From positions 1-46,262 of the forward strand of contig JADZFF010000121.1 of NCBI GenBank assembly GCA_020850015.1: a stretch of 46,262 bases of DNA, in the 5' to 3' direction. Shown in pieces: positions 25,709 through 35,125 of the stretch (the first letter of the stretch is position 1; every line of letters begins with the position of its first letter). The DNA comes from Bdellovibrionales bacterium. GTDB lineage: Bacteria; Bdellovibrionota; UBA1018; JADZFF01. A program made the position numbers and the translations under genes. The notes beneath the pieces are model-generated. The model saw only the letters and a program-made list of their open reading frames with translations. It was not told the origin of the DNA and ran no database searches.

Positions 25709-27067
25709 CTAAGGGCTGTTACCGGTGGGCGCCTCGGGCGGTACCACAGCAGAACCCGAGATCACAGCGGCTCCAGAGTCGGGCGGCGTATTTGCTGAGT
25801 CGGTGCCCGCGAGCTCCCGCAGAGTGGCCCGAATCGACTCCGGGCTCATGCTCACGAATACGCCTTCGCCGTTCAGGCTGAGCCGCGGCGGCGTGACCTG
25901 CTCGACCCCTGTGGCCGGAGAACGCGTCTCTCTCTCGGACTCGGCGCCCACCGGGCCCACGCTCTCCGAGCCGACACCGGGCCCAAGCGCAGCGGGACCA
26001 CGTAGCCCGGGCACTCCCGAACGCGAAGCAAGGGCCTGATTGGCGACGTCTACGATCACGCGACGTGCCTCGTTAAACTCCTGGATGCTCTCCCGACCAA
26101 TGCTCTCTTCGCTCAGAACATCGGGCATGAAGGAGCGGCAGGGTTGCGTCTGGCAACGGGCGTACTCGCTGTCGGGCGCTTCATAGGTGCGACGAAGCTC
26201 CTCGAATCGCGTCACCGCTTGCGCATAGGCCGCCTCATCGTAGCAGATGGCACGCCGGCACGAGCGATCCGGCACCCGCAGTTTCGGTCCATTCCGGTCC
26301 GTAGGATCGCGAGGCTCCTCCCGGTACAATACGAACTCCGACCGCTCCGGTGGATTCGGCACCTGCCCGGTCCATTCGATGTAGCTCTCCAGTCCCCGCG
26401 CATGAAGCGCCGACATCTCTCGGGCGTGGCGATCCTGCATTTCTTGAAAACTGGGCACATGAGGCGCGATGGGCCGAACCATTCTCGGGGATTCAGCGCC
26501 CGAAACAGGATCTATCGTGATCGATGCGCTTCCCTGCACCGTGCCGAGCCCCGAGGAATCCCAATACCCCCCCCCGGAGACGAGATTCTTCTCCACGCGC
26601 GAAGCCGCCTTCCTCATCTCCAACATGGCGAAGTCCCTGAAGCGAATATAGCAGGCTCCGATCTCCTCGCCCGTGGCTAAGCAGAACTCGCGCAGATTGG
26701 CGCTACGGACTTCGTCCGACGCCGACTCCAAAACGCGAAGCTTTCGCGCGAGATAGATCACCTCGAGCGATTCCAGTTCATTCGCCTTTTTGTAGAGGCA
26801 AGCAAAACCACACTCCTGGTTCTGGTCGTTGTTCCATGGGAACTCCACGGCAACCCGCGCCTGAAGTCTTGCCGAACGGAATGGCTCTGAGGCGGTCGGG
26901 ATCAGAGGACTCGCGGGATCGCCGGGCACCATCGCGGAGGTCGGGCCCCAGACCTCGTCCTCGGCAGCGAACGCGCTCAGCCCCGACACGAGCAGGCTGA
27001 CCGCCACGGCGCAAGTCCTGAAGAACCCAATCGCGCCTGGAACCTGAATTTTAAATCGCCTGTGCAC
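25709..27067 (-). CDS. secreted protein of unknown function, cysteine-containing
   Basis: 452 residues from a GTG at 27067, chosen because a basic n-region and signal peptide (FFRTCAVAVSLLVSGLSAFA) begin there; an ATG at 27115 would add 16 residues ahead of it. The mature protein has paired cysteines (ECGFACLY, RSCRRAICYD, RCQTQPCRSF) likely forming disulfides, a charged central part and a Gly/Pro/Ser-rich low-complexity C-terminal third. No domain was recognised. It is convergent with the sigma-like fusion gene (27 nt between stops) and lies beyond the terminator of the ribosomal operon, so it needs its own promoter, which was not found. Confidence 0.65.
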   Translation of the reverse strand: MHRRFKIQVPGAIGFFRTCAVAVSLLVSGLSAFAAEDEVWGPTSAMVPGDPASPLIPTASEPFRSARLQARVAVEFPWNNDQNQECGFACLYKKANELESLEVIYLARKLRVLESASDEVRSANLREFCLATGEEIGACYIRFRDFAMLEMRKAASRVEKNLVSGGGYWDSSGLGTVQGSASITIDPVSGAESPRMVRPIAPHVPSFQEMQDRHAREMSALHARGLESYIEWTGQVPNPPERSEFVLYREEPRDPTDRNGPKLRVPDRSCRRAICYDEAAYAQAVTRFEELRRTYEAPDSEYARCQTQPCRSFMPDVLSEESIGRESIQEFNEARRVIVDVANQALASRSGVPGLRGPAALGPGVGSESVGPVGAESERETRSPATGVEQVTPPRLSLNGEGVFVSMSPESIRATLRELAGTDSANTPPDSGAAVISGSAVVPPEAPTGNSP

Positions 27068-27231
27068 ATCCCCAATCAGAGCAATGACCGAGCCACCTTC
27101 TTCAGCGAGCTGCATCCATTTTGCGTCGGATTACCGGGATTTAGGCAGACTCTCCCCAAACTCAGGGAACATGTCCGTATAGGAGATCGACACTCGACCC
27201 GTAGCCCCTCAGGTCAAGGCCGACACACCCC

Positions 27232-27275
27232 AAAAAGCGAGGCGGGACTACGGCCTTTGGCCGTAGTCCCGCCTC
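27232..27275 (-). terminator. strong factor-independent terminator of the ribosomal superoperon
   Basis: A perfect 17-bp stem (27239-27255 with 27259-27275) and a 3-nt loop, followed on the minus strand by GC and five Ts (27232-27236). It lies about 60 nt after the rplQ stop and is the clearest terminator in the window. Confidence 0.93.
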
Positions 27276-27334
27276 AAAGTTTCCACTCGATCAGAGGATG
27301 CGCTATCGGGGCCCCTTATGGCCCTCAAGCCGAA

Positions 27335-27844
27335 CTACTCCTCTGACTTTTTCGTCTTAGCGGCTGCCTTCTTGGGCGCGGCCTTCTTCGAAGAAGACTT
27401 CTTCCCGTCGCCTGCGGCAGAATCCTCTGCCGAGGCCTCCACGCCCTCAACAGGCGCAGTCGCCTTCTTGGAACGCTTGATTTCCGCGTGATCCACCAGC
27501 TCGAGAACGGCCATCTCTGCACCGTCTCCCCAACGACGATCGACCAACTTCAAAACTCGGGTGTATCCCCCTGGGCGCTTTGCATAGCGTTTTGCCAGCT
27601 CCCCGAACAGCTTTTCGACCACGATCTTGTCTCTGGTCCGATCAAAGGCCAGTCTGCGCTGATGCGGCGTGCCGCCTTTACCCAAAGTAATCAGCCGATC
27701 CACCACGCGCCGAGCCTCTTTGGCCTTCTCAACCGTCGTAGTGATACGCTCCATTCGAAGAAGCGAGTTCGCCATATTCCGGAACATTGCATTCCGATGC
27801 GACGAGTTCCTGCCAAACTTCCGTCCATCCACATTGTGTCTCAT
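27335..27844 (-). CDS. rplQ: 50S ribosomal protein L17
   Basis: 169 residues. The first 115 or so are a complete L17 ([55 protein letters not shown]). The last about 50 residues are an Ala/Lys/Ser-rich basic tail absent from the usual 116-130-residue protein. L17 sits near the peptide exit tunnel. It is the last gene of the superoperon, after an unusually long 190-nt gap behind rpoA, and is followed by the strong terminator. Confidence 0.96.
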   Translation of the reverse strand: MRHNVDGRKFGRNSSHRNAMFRNMANSLLRMERITTTVEKAKEARRVVDRLITLGKGGTPHQRRLAFDRTRDKIVVEKLFGELAKRYAKRPGGYTRVLKLVDRRWGDGAEMAVLELVDHAEIKRSKKATAPVEGVEASAEDSAAGDGKKSSSKKAAPKKAAAKTKKSEE

Positions 27845-28010
27845 GACCTACCATCCTTACTCGGCACTAAAGTACCGCTGGTTTTTTACTTCGCGCCGCG
27901 ACCCTCTTCGAGAACAGCCCCTTACCCAAAACCCCGACTCATGGGTTTCTTCGAGTGAGGAGAGTGGATCCCCCATCACTCTGGCCATCCTCCGACAAGC
28001 CCGGCGGAAG
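27845..28010 (-). other. rpoA-rplQ spacer with small hairpins, no gene
   Basis: The gap is far longer than others in the operon. On the RNA it contains AGAGTG/CACTCT, an AAACCC/GGGTTT hairpin (27929-27948 region) followed by two Ts, and a good AAGGATGG ribosome site for rplQ. A short ORF across it overlaps the end of rpoA in another frame and does not look protein-like. Confidence 0.45.
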
Positions 28011-28041
28011 CGACTAAAGACGCTATCTCGCGTCTTAGTCG
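28011..28041 (-). other. 12-bp hairpin spanning the rpoA stop codon
   Basis: Arms at 28011-28023 and 28030-28041 pair over 12 bp with one bulged base and a 6-nt loop, and the rpoA TAA (28035-28037) lies inside one arm. No T-run follows, so a processing, stability or translation-coupling element fits better than a terminator. Confidence 0.55.
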
Positions 28042-29114
28042 AGTTCGTCGTCAAACGTCTCGTCGCCTTGCCCACCCGCACGATCGTTGAGAATCTTGTT
28101 TTCATCAACGTCAGAGTCCGCAGGCTTCGGCGGATTCTCCGGCGGGACGAAGCCTTCGAGCTTCATCCCCAGACTCAGACCCATAGTGCCAAGAATATCT
28201 TTGATCTCATTCAACGACTTGCGCCCGAAGTTCTTCGTCTTCAGCATTTCAGCTTCGGTCTTCTGCACGAGCTCGTAAATATACTTAATATTCGCGTTCT
28301 GGAGACAATTCGCCGAACGCACGGAGAGCTCAAGCTCCTCCACGGAGCGCAGGAGATTGGGGTTGAAAGCGGGTGACACTTCCGTCTTCGCCTCGACCAC
28401 CGGCTCGGGCTCCTCCTCGAAGTTCAGGAAGACAGAAAGCTGATCCTTCAGAATCTTGGCACCCAAAGCCACCGCATCCTCAGGGGTCACCGCGCCATTG
28501 GTCCACACTTCGAGCGTCAGCCGATCAAAGTCGGTGCGTTGCCCAACTCGGCTCTGAGTGACCGTATAATTCACACGACGAACGGGCGAGAAAAAGCTGT
28601 CAACGGCCATCCAACCCACCGGCAGATCACCACCCTTGTTCATTTCAGCGGCGCGATAGCCTCGCCCCATGGAAACGCGAATTTCCGCCTTGAGATGGCC
28701 ACCCTCGCCAATCGTAGCGATGTGCTGCGCACGATTGAGAACTTCCAGTTTGTCCGTACCCTTGATGTCCGCAGCGGTCACCACGCAGGGACCCTTCTTG
28801 TCGATCATCACGGTCACTTGCTCAGCCGTCATGGAAAAACAAACTTCCTTGAGGTTGAGAATGATGTCAGCGACGTCTTCCTTCACGTCCGGAATCGAGG
28901 TGAACTCATGCACAACGCCTTCGAGATGAACCGCCGTAACGGCGGCACCCTGGAGCGAAGATAACATTACCCGACGCAACGAATTGCCCAAGGTCAAGCC
29001 ATAGCCCCGCTCCAGCGGCCGGGCAACGAACTTGCCATAGCCTTCGGAGAGGCTCTCCTTGTTCACATCCAGTGCCTTCGGACGGATCAGATCGCGCCAG
29101 TTCTTCTCGAGCAT
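28035..29114 (-). CDS. rpoA: RNA polymerase alpha subunit
   Basis: 359 residues from the ATG at 29114, which has GGGAGA about 9 nt upstream; a GTG 6 codons earlier overlaps that site. The N-terminal assembly domain ([22 protein letters not shown]) and C-terminal DNA-binding domain ([37 protein letters not shown]) are intact. An acidic tail of about 25 residues ([12 protein letters not shown]... to DETFDDELD) exceeds the roughly 330-residue norm. It initiates polymerase assembly and contacts activators and UP elements. It is separated from rpsD by a terminator-like hairpin, so it may have its own promoter. Confidence 0.97.
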   Translation of the reverse strand: MLEKNWRDLIRPKALDVNKESLSEGYGKFVARPLERGYGLTLGNSLRRVMLSSLQGAAVTAVHLEGVVHEFTSIPDVKEDVADIILNLKEVCFSMTAEQVTVMIDKKGPCVVTAADIKGTDKLEVLNRAQHIATIGEGGHLKAEIRVSMGRGYRAAEMNKGGDLPVGWMAVDSFFSPVRRVNYTVTQSRVGQRTDFDRLTLEVWTNGAVTPEDAVALGAKILKDQLSVFLNFEEEPEPVVEAKTEVSPAFNPNLLRSVEELELSVRSANCLQNANIKYIYELVQKTEAEMLKTKNFGRKSLNEIKDILGTMGLSLGMKLEGFVPPENPPKPADSDVDENKILNDRAGGQGDETFDDELD

Positions 29115-29191
29115 GAGTATCAATTCTCCCACTTCGTTCGCTGAACAATAAAAGTTATCTGAAGGTATCGCCGCCTACCCGAATTCCAAGG

Positions 29192-29218
29192 AAAAAGGCG
29201 ACCTTACTCGGTCGCCTT
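29192..29218 (-). terminator. factor-independent terminator or attenuator between rpsD and rpoA
   Basis: A perfect 9-bp stem AAGGCGACC/GGTCGCCTT with a 6-nt loop begins 10 nt after the rpsD stop on the minus strand, with five Ts overlapping and following its 3' arm. It would reduce read-through from the ribosomal genes into rpoA-rplQ. Confidence 0.7.
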
Positions 29219-29227
29219 CTCCACCGG

Positions 29228-29854
29228 TTACTTCGAGTAGAGCTCCACGACGAGCCGCTCTTCCATGGGGGCGGTAACGTCTTCACGAGCAGGAAGATCA
29301 CGGATCTTCGACTTGAACGCACCCATGTCAAGGTCGAGCCACTGTGGCACTTCGCGACGCTTCACTGATTCCAGTGCATAGCGGATAGAGTCAGTCGTGC
29401 GGCTCTTCTCGTGAACCTCCACCACGTCGCCCTTCTTCACGAGGAAGGAAGGAATATTCACGCGACGCCCATTAACCAGAAAATGACCGTGGCGAACAAG
29501 CTGGCGAGCCTGTGAACGCGAATTTGCAAATCCGCTGCGATAGGTCACGTTGTCTAGCCGACGCTCCAGGTTCGAGATCATCACGTTGCCCGTGACTCCC
29601 TTATGGCGCGCAGCTTCGCCAAAGCCTCGACGGAACTGGGTCTCCGAAAGTCCGTACATGCGCTTGATCTTTTGCTTTTCCCGAAGCTGAATCCCGTACT
29701 CAGAAAATTTCTTCCGGCCCTGACCATGTTGGCCCGGCGGATAGCCGCGACGCTCAAATGAGCACTTTTCGGTGTAACAGCGGTCGCCCTTCAAAAAGAG
29801 TTTCTGATTTTCACGGCGGCAGAGGCGGCAGACGGAATCACAGTAGCGAGACAT
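29228..29854 (-). CDS. rpsD: 30S ribosomal protein S4, zinc-binding form
   Basis: 208 residues. The N-terminus has the four-cysteine zinc site of C+ S4 proteins (CRLC near 9-12, CYTEKC near 26-31), then [10 protein letters not shown] and the RNA-binding S4 domain ([27 protein letters not shown]). S4 nucleates 16S rRNA folding and is the usual translational repressor of the alpha operon. It starts 7 nt after rpsK. Confidence 0.97.
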   Translation of the reverse strand: MSRYCDSVCRLCRRENQKLFLKGDRCYTEKCSFERRGYPPGQHGQGRKKFSEYGIQLREKQKIKRMYGLSETQFRRGFGEAARHKGVTGNVMISNLERRLDNVTYRSGFANSRSQARQLVRHGHFLVNGRRVNIPSFLVKKGDVVEVHEKSRTTDSIRYALESVKRREVPQWLDLDMGAFKSKIRDLPAREDVTAPMEERLVVELYSK

Positions 29855-29861
29855 ATAATCC

Positions 29862-30299
29862 TTAGACCCTTCTCTTCTTGGGCGGGCGGCAGCCGTTGTG
29901 CGGAATCGGCGTCACGTCTTCGATATACGTCACACGCAAACCGGCAGAGGCGATGGCGCGAAGGGCGGACTCACGCCCGCCGCCAGGGCCGCTTACGTAC
30001 ACCGAGCATGAACGCATACCGTTCTCAAAAGCCTTGCGGGCAGCGTCTTCAGCGGCGACCTGGGCCGCAAACGGGGTATTCTTCCGCGAACCACGGAAAC
30101 CCTTTTCACCGGCGCTCGCCCAGCAGATGGCATTCCCCATCATGTCCGTAACTGAGATGATGGTGTTGTTGAAGGTAGCAAGAACGTGCACCTTTCCGGT
30201 GGAGACGTTTTTCTTCCCTTTTTTGATCTTCTTCGCGTCGGCAGCTTCCGCTGGGGCGGCGGCAACCTGGGCTGTTTCGGGGGCAGTCTGCTCAGACAT
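29862..30299 (-). CDS. rpsK: 30S ribosomal protein S11
   Basis: 145 residues. The S11 core runs from [19 protein letters not shown] to the invariant end [18 protein letters not shown]. About 20 Ala/Glu-rich residues before the basic KKIKKGKK segment are an extension relative to the usual 125-130-residue protein. S11 forms part of the platform at the E site. Confidence 0.97.
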   Translation of the reverse strand: MSEQTAPETAQVAAAPAEAADAKKIKKGKKNVSTGKVHVLATFNNTIISVTDMMGNAICWASAGEKGFRGSRKNTPFAAQVAAEDAARKAFENGMRSCSVYVSGPGGGRESALRAIASAGLRVTYIEDVTPIPHNGCRPPKKRRV

Positions 30300-30325
30300 G
30301 GATCTCTCTTGTCCCTTCAGTCACT

Positions 30326-30709
30326 CTACTTCATGGCCTTAACTGATTTCTTACCGGCGATCGCAACAGCCTTGCCCTTACGCGTACGCGCGTTTGAATG
30401 GGTGCGCTGGCCGCGCACTGGCAGCCCTTTGCGATGGCGGACACCCCGGTAACAACCGAGGTCAATCAAGCGTTTGATGTTCATCGACACTTCACGACGA
30501 AGGTCACCTTCGACCTTGGTCGCGCGATCAATCGCTTCACGAACCTTGGCCAACTCACCTTCGGTGAGGTCGTCCGATTTCTTGTTCCAGTCGACACCGG
30601 CCATCTCGCAAAGTTTCTTCGCGGAAGGACGCCCGATTCCGTAGATATAAGTCAGGGCGATTTCCATCCGCTTGTTCCTTGGCAAATCCACCCCTGCGAT
30701 ACGAGCCAC
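30326..30709 (-). CDS. rpsM: 30S ribosomal protein S13
   Basis: 127 residues beginning at a GTG ([25 protein letters not shown]). The middle [43 protein letters not shown] is intact S13. It contacts tRNA and forms intersubunit bridges. AGAGAGGG lies 6 nt upstream. It opens the alpha-operon part after a 79-nt gap behind rpmJ. Confidence 0.97.
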   Translation of the reverse strand: MARIAGVDLPRNKRMEIALTYIYGIGRPSAKKLCEMAGVDWNKKSDDLTEGELAKVREAIDRATKVEGDLRREVSMNIKRLIDLGCYRGVRHRKGLPVRGQRTHSNARTRKGKAVAIAGKKSVKAMK

Positions 30710-30745
30710 GCCGGTCCCTCTCTTTCAAAAATCCTGTAAAATAAA

Positions 30746-30785
30746 GGCCCTTGAGTACTTGAACGACCTTGCCCTTGCAAGGCCC
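30746..30785 (-). other. possible hairpin between rpmJ and rpsM
   Basis: Arms at 30746-30753 and 30778-30784 can pair over 7 bp with one bulge, followed on the minus strand by TTTATTTT. An alternative inner hairpin (CCTTGC/GCAAGG, 30767-30782 region) excludes the outer one. This is the place where the spc and alpha operons are separate in Escherichia coli, so an attenuator or boundary is possible but weakly supported. Confidence 0.3.
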
Positions 30786-30788
30786 AAT

Positions 30789-30902
30789 TCAGCCCTGGCG
30801 CTGCTTGTGGCGAGTGTTTTCGCAGATCACCCGAACAACACCCCTTCGCCGAATCACCTTGCACTTGGAACAGATTTTCTTCACCGAAGCACGCACTTTC
30901 AT
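30789..30902 (-). CDS. rpmJ: 50S ribosomal protein L36, zinc-binding form
   Basis: 37 residues, read directly from the minus strand: starts [19 protein letters not shown] and ends RHKQRQG. Cys11, Cys14, Cys27 and His32 make the zinc ribbon of the C+ form. Length and all conserved positions match. infA, which often precedes it, is not present between it and map. Confidence 0.96.
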   Translation of the reverse strand: MKVRASVKKICSKCKVIRRRGVVRVICENTRHKQRQG

Positions 30903-31000
30903 CGCTTCACTCCCGCGTTCAAAGAACAAACCGCACGCTACCCCCAACTCCCCAGACTGACCGGGAAAATCAGGATGTAAGACCGCGCTACTACAACTAT

Positions 31001-31750
31001 TTACTCCGAGAGGGTCAGAACCTCGGGACCATCTGCCGTGATCGCCACCGTGTGCTCGAAATGAGCGGATAGCGAGCGGTCTGCCGTAACCGCCGTCCAG
31101 CCATCACTGAGGACCCGGACATCAGCCTTTCCCGCATTGACCATGGGCTCGATCGCGAGGACCATCCCCTCTTTCAAAGGTATGCCTTTCCCCTTGGGCC
31201 CGTAGTTTGGAACCTGGGGATCCTCGTGAAGCGCCCTGCCAATGCCGTGACCGACGAACTCCCTTACCACGCTGTATCCAAAGCCCTCAATGTAATTTTG
31301 AACCGCGTGGCCGATGTCAAAAAGACGGTTGCCCGGCCGGCACTGGGCAATCCCACGAAGGAGGCCTTCCTGAGTCACCCTCAATAGTTGACTAACTTCG
31401 TCTGCTACTTTTCCAACCGCAAAGGTGCGCGCTGCGTCTCCGTACCAGCCATCGTAGATCACCCCAAAATCGAGGCCAACGATGTCTCCCTCTTTCAAGG
31501 TTCTCCGCGAAGGGATTCCGTGAACCACCTCTTCGTTAACAGAAACACAGAGGGAACCAGGAAACCCGTTATAGCCCTTGAAGGCGGGAATCACGCCAAA
31601 GTCCCTGCACCTGCGCTCAGCATGCTGATCCAGCTCCAGGGTCGACACTCCGGGCCGAACGATGTCGCCGAGCTCATCCAGGATCTTGGAGACCACCCTC
31701 CCGGCCTTCCGCATGTTTTCGATTTCGCGAGGGGATTTCCGGTGAACCAT
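31001..31750 (-). CDS. map: methionine aminopeptidase, type I
   Basis: 249 residues. Metal-site landmarks are [27 protein letters not shown] (two Asp), [14 protein letters not shown] (His) and LAIEPMV (Glu). It removes the initiator methionine from nascent proteins, which suits its place among translation genes. No N-terminal zinc-finger extension. It starts 15 nt after adk. Confidence 0.96.
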   Translation of the reverse strand: MVHRKSPREIENMRKAGRVVSKILDELGDIVRPGVSTLELDQHAERRCRDFGVIPAFKGYNGFPGSLCVSVNEEVVHGIPSRRTLKEGDIVGLDFGVIYDGWYGDAARTFAVGKVADEVSQLLRVTQEGLLRGIAQCRPGNRLFDIGHAVQNYIEGFGYSVVREFVGHGIGRALHEDPQVPNYGPKGKGIPLKEGMVLAIEPMVNAGKADVRVLSDGWTAVTADRSLSAHFEHTVAITADGPEVLTLSE

Positions 31751-31765
31751 GAACCCGCCGATCCC

Positions 31766-32410
31766 TTAGGCTAACGCCTGGATCAAAGCCAGATAGACTT
31801 CTTTCGGCGCACGTGAGGCATCGAGCTTATGCAGCTTGCCCTGTTGCTCGTAGTGATCGGCGATAGGAGCGGTCTGAGCGTGATAGACGGAGAGCCGCTT
31901 TCGAATGACGTCCGCATGGTCGTCATCTCTCTGAACTAGTGGAGAGGATCCACAATTGTCGCAGACTCCTTCCTTCTTCGGCCGCGCGGATTCAACGTGG
32001 TACATTGCGCCACACTTCAAGCACGTGCGCCGTCCAGAAAGACGTTTCACCAAACTCTCATCAGGAATCTCAAAAAGGACGCAGCGCGTGACCGCTCGCT
32101 TCACCTTCGTAAGCATAGCGTCGAGAGCATGGGCCTGCGGAATCGTTCGTGGAAACCCGTCCAGTACGATCCCCGCCTTACAATCAGGCTTACCCATGCG
32201 GTCTTGAATCAAGCCAATTACCACTTCGTCGGAGACAAGCTCCCCACGATCCATGATCGCCTTCGCGCGCTTTCCGAGATCCGTGTTCTCAGCGATCGCC
32301 GAACGAAGCATGTCTCCCGTGGAGAGTTGCGGCCAGCCCCTTTCAGCAAGAAGCTGTTTGGCCTGCGTGCCTTTTCCTGACCCAGGCGGTCCGAGCAGAA
32401 CTGCGATCAT
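31766..32410 (-). CDS. adk: adenylate kinase with zinc-type lid
   Basis: 214 residues. P-loop LLGPPGSGKGTQAK near the N-terminus, DGFPRT in the middle and a lid with CLKCG...CDNC, the four-cysteine zinc site found in many but not enterobacterial enzymes. It interconverts ATP + AMP and 2 ADP. The ATG overlaps the secY stop by 4 nt (ATGA). Confidence 0.96.
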   Translation of the reverse strand: MIAVLLGPPGSGKGTQAKQLLAERGWPQLSTGDMLRSAIAENTDLGKRAKAIMDRGELVSDEVVIGLIQDRMGKPDCKAGIVLDGFPRTIPQAHALDAMLTKVKRAVTRCVLFEIPDESLVKRLSGRRTCLKCGAMYHVESARPKKEGVCDNCGSSPLVQRDDDHADVIRKRLSVYHAQTAPIADHYEQQGKLHKLDASRAPKEVYLALIQALA

Positions 32411-33714
32411 GAAACGGCCGACCGCCCTTTCAGGCGAGTGTGTTTCATGAACCCCTCGTAGTTTCGCGACAACAGGAATGCCTCTATCTTTGCGGAAGTA
32501 TCCAATGCGACGCCAACGAGGATTAGGACGCTCGTTCCACCGAAGTAGAAAGGCACATTCAAATTCTGTGTCATCATCGTCGGCAGCACACAGATCGCGG
32601 AAATGTATACAGCGCCGCCCAAAGTGATCCTGCCCAGGACAAAATCAATGTACTCCGCTGTGGGTTGCCCTGGTCGAATCCCTGGCACAAATCCGCCGTG
32701 TTTCTTGAGATTTTCCGCCACGTCATCCGTCTTGAATGTGACGGCCGTGTAGAAAAAGGCGAAGAAAACGATCATCGCTACAAAGAACACGTTGTAAATA
32801 AGGGAACCCGGCGCCAATAGCGATTGAAACCGCTGAAGCGCCTCAAGCGGAACAAACGTCATCACCGTCGCAGGAAAAGCCAGCAAGGAAGAAGCGAAGA
32901 TTGGCGGAATCACGCCTGACGTATTGATTTTCAGAGGCAGGTGGGTGTTCTGGCCACCATACACCTTTCGCCCCACGAGCCGTTTCGCGTACTGAATCGG
33001 AATTCTTCGAGTGCCCCGCTCGACGAATACTATAACGAAAAACGTCGCCAGGATGATGGCCAATACGATGAGCACCCGCAGAAAACTCATCTCTCCGGTC
33101 CGATAGAGCCCCAAGGTAGTGCCCATTCCGCCCGGAATCGAGGCCGCAATGCCCGCGAAGATCAGCATGGATGTCCCATTGCCGATACCCCGCTCCGTCA
33201 TTTGCTCACCCAACCACATGAGGAATACCGACCCGCAGGTCAGTGTGAGGATCGTCATGAGCTTGAAGGCTATGCCGGGATTCGTCACCACGGCCTGGGG
33301 GTTCGTTGCGCTCTCCAGGAATGTGGCAATGCTATATCCTTGAATAAGGCAGATCAGAACGGTCCCATACCGCGTGTACTGGTTAATCTTCCTGCGGCCT
33401 TGTTCACCCTCCTTCTGAAGCTCATGAAGAAAGGGCCAAACCACAGTCAGGAGCTGAAAAATGATCGAGCTCGTAATGTACGGCATTACACCCAGGGCGA
33501 AGATCGAGAATCGCTCCAGCGCGCCGCCGCTGAACATGTTCAGGAACCCGAAAAGGGTGCCCTTCATGCTGTCGAAAAGGGCCTGCAACGCCGCGCCGTC
33601 CACGCCGGGAGTCGGCACATGAACCCCGATCCGGTACACCGCCAAACAAGCGAGCGTGAAAAGAATCCGCTTCCGCAGTTCAGGAATCTTTACGAGGCCA
33701 GCAGCTCCCGACAT
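32407..33714 (-). CDS. secY: protein translocase subunit SecY
   Basis: 435 residues with ten hydrophobic helices. Landmarks: PELRKRILFTLACLAVYRIG at the N-terminus, SIIFQLLTVVWP, the GIGNGTSMLIF helix and the cytoplasmic loop ERGTRRIPIQYAKR. It forms the Sec translocation channel with SecE and SecG encoded elsewhere. An 89-nt gap separates it from rplO. Confidence 0.97.
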   Translation of the reverse strand: MSGAAGLVKIPELRKRILFTLACLAVYRIGVHVPTPGVDGAALQALFDSMKGTLFGFLNMFSGGALERFSIFALGVMPYITSSIIFQLLTVVWPFLHELQKEGEQGRRKINQYTRYGTVLICLIQGYSIATFLESATNPQAVVTNPGIAFKLMTILTLTCGSVFLMWLGEQMTERGIGNGTSMLIFAGIAASIPGGMGTTLGLYRTGEMSFLRVLIVLAIILATFFVIVFVERGTRRIPIQYAKRLVGRKVYGGQNTHLPLKINTSGVIPPIFASSLLAFPATVMTFVPLEALQRFQSLLAPGSLIYNVFFVAMIVFFAFFYTAVTFKTDDVAENLKKHGGFVPGIRPGQPTAEYIDFVLGRITLGGAVYISAICVLPTMMTQNLNVPFYFGGTSVLILVGVALDTSAKIEAFLLSRNYEGFMKHTRLKGRSAVS

Positions 33715-33803
33715 CTTACGCTCCCAATCCGTTGTTTAACCTATTGATGTAGCTGTCCAGGAGTGCCGTGCTTCAAGGAGGTGTCGGTGCACTTCACGAG
33801 CGT

Positions 33804-34301
33804 TTAGGATGCCTGAGTCTTTTTCTTAAGCTTGCCTTTGCGCTTCGGGATCTCGATCACATTGACCTTGCCGCCGGCCTTTTCGATCTTTTCCTTGGCC
33901 GACGCGCTGACCTTGTTGGCCTTCACAGAGAAGGCCTTAGTCAGCTCACCCGTTCCCAGAATAACGAGTTCATCATAACCGCGCGCAATCCGTTTTTCAC
34001 GAGTCAAAGTCTCCAACGAGACCTCAGGGAACTTCTTAGGATCGAGAAGCTCCAGATCCTGCGCGTTCATCGCAAACCTGCTGCGGCGCGAAAAATTTTT
34101 GAAGCCCCACTTCGGAATGCGGCGATACAGGGGGGTTTGACCACCCTCAAAACCTGCGCCGACGGGGCCGCTCTTGCGGGCCTTTTGTCCCTTGTGACCC
34201 TTTGTGGAGGTACCGCCATGGCCTGAAGCCGTTCCACGGCCAAGCCTTTTCACACGGTGGGTTGCGCCTGGCTGAGCCTTGATTTCATTGAGTTTCAACA
34301 T
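33804..34301 (-). CDS. rplO: 50S ribosomal protein L15
   Basis: 165 residues with the L15 start LNEIKAQPGATHRVKRLGRG, the glycine-rich SGHGGTSTKGHKGQKARKSG and GFEGGQTPLYRRIPKWGF. A Lys-rich tail (KRKGKLKKKTQAS) adds to the usual 145 or so residues. L15 is a late assembly protein of the 50S subunit. Confidence 0.97.
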   Translation of the reverse strand: MLKLNEIKAQPGATHRVKRLGRGTASGHGGTSTKGHKGQKARKSGPVGAGFEGGQTPLYRRIPKWGFKNFSRRSRFAMNAQDLELLDPKKFPEVSLETLTREKRIARGYDELVILGTGELTKAFSVKANKVSASAKEKIEKAGGKVNVIEIPKRKGKLKKKTQAS

Positions 34302-34320
34302 AGATTCATTACCTTCCCGA

Positions 34321-34518
34321 TCAGGACTCTTTCACCACTTCAACGAGGTGGAGCACCTTCTTGATCATGCCGCGCACCGCAGGAGTGTTTTCCAAGGTCT
34401 TCGTCTGGCGCAATTTCTTCAGGCCCAGCCCACATACCGTGGCCCGCTGTACCGGCGAGGTGCCGATGGTGCTCTTCTTGAGGCGGATCGTAATCGTCTT
34501 TTTTGCGGCTGCGGTCAT
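34321..34518 (-). CDS. rpmD: 50S ribosomal protein L30
   Basis: 65 residues from the ATG at 34518, preceded by AAAGGTAA; the longer ORF upstream runs into rpsE. The core ITIRLKKSTIGTSPVQRATV and the end NTPAVRGMIKKVLHLVEV are classic bacterial L30. Confidence 0.95.
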   Translation of the reverse strand: MTAAAKKTITIRLKKSTIGTSPVQRATVCGLGLKKLRQTKTLENTPAVRGMIKKVLHLVEVVKES

Positions 34519-34540
34519 GGGGTTACCTTTCAACCAATCT

Positions 34541-35110
34541 TCACTGCATGATCTCCGCGGGAGATTTCCCGCGGCCTTCGGCGATCCGTTCAATCGTGCG
34601 AAGTTGTTTCAATCCATCCAAGGTTGCACGCACCACGTTGTGCGGGTTGTCGCGACGAAGGCTCTTGGCGTTGATGTTCTGAACGCCCGCAGCCTCGAGG
34701 ATCGCGCGAACACTGGAACTAGCGATCACGCCCGTACCTTCGGGTGCGGGCTTCATCAAGACCTGGCTCGAGCCATACTTGCCCAGAATCTGGTGCGGGA
34801 TCGTCTTCCCGGCCAAGGAGACGCTCATGAGATTTTTCCGAGCTTTCTTTCCGGCTTTCTTGATCGCCTCGGGGACCTCGTTTGCTTTGCCGAGACCCAC
34901 TCCGACACGACCCTTGCGATCGCCGGCAACGACGATCGCTGAAAAACTGAACCGACGCCCGCCCTTCACGACTTTCGCGCAGCGATTAATATGGATAACC
35001 TTTTCGTCAAACTCCATATCAGCATCAGGCGCCTGCCTGTCGCGCGGACCCCGACGGCCATCCCGGCCTTCCCGTCCCTCGCGCCCTTCGCGTCCCTGTT
35101 CCATCGCCAT
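34541..35110 (-). CDS. rpsE: 30S ribosomal protein S5 with repeat-containing N-terminus
   Basis: 189 residues. The core from EKVIHINRCAKVVKGGRRFS to the end is S5 (GKANEVPEAIKKA, PEGTGVIASSSVRAILEAAG). The first 30 residues are a low-complexity Gly-Arg-Glu repeat made by about four 9-nt units, not part of the usual 160-170-residue protein. S5 supports decoding accuracy and mRNA entry. Confidence 0.97.
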   Translation of the reverse strand: MAMEQGREGREGREGRDGRRGPRDRQAPDADMEFDEKVIHINRCAKVVKGGRRFSFSAIVVAGDRKGRVGVGLGKANEVPEAIKKAGKKARKNLMSVSLAGKTIPHQILGKYGSSQVLMKPAPEGTGVIASSSVRAILEAAGVQNINAKSLRRDNPHNVVRATLDGLKQLRTIERIAEGRGKSPAEIMQ

Positions 35111-35125
35111 ATTCTTCGTCTCCTA

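Noticed and set aside
27857-28108. 83-codon minus-strand ORF across the end of rpoA
   Set aside because: Out of frame with rpoA, highly basic, no ribosome site; the interval is better explained by hairpins.
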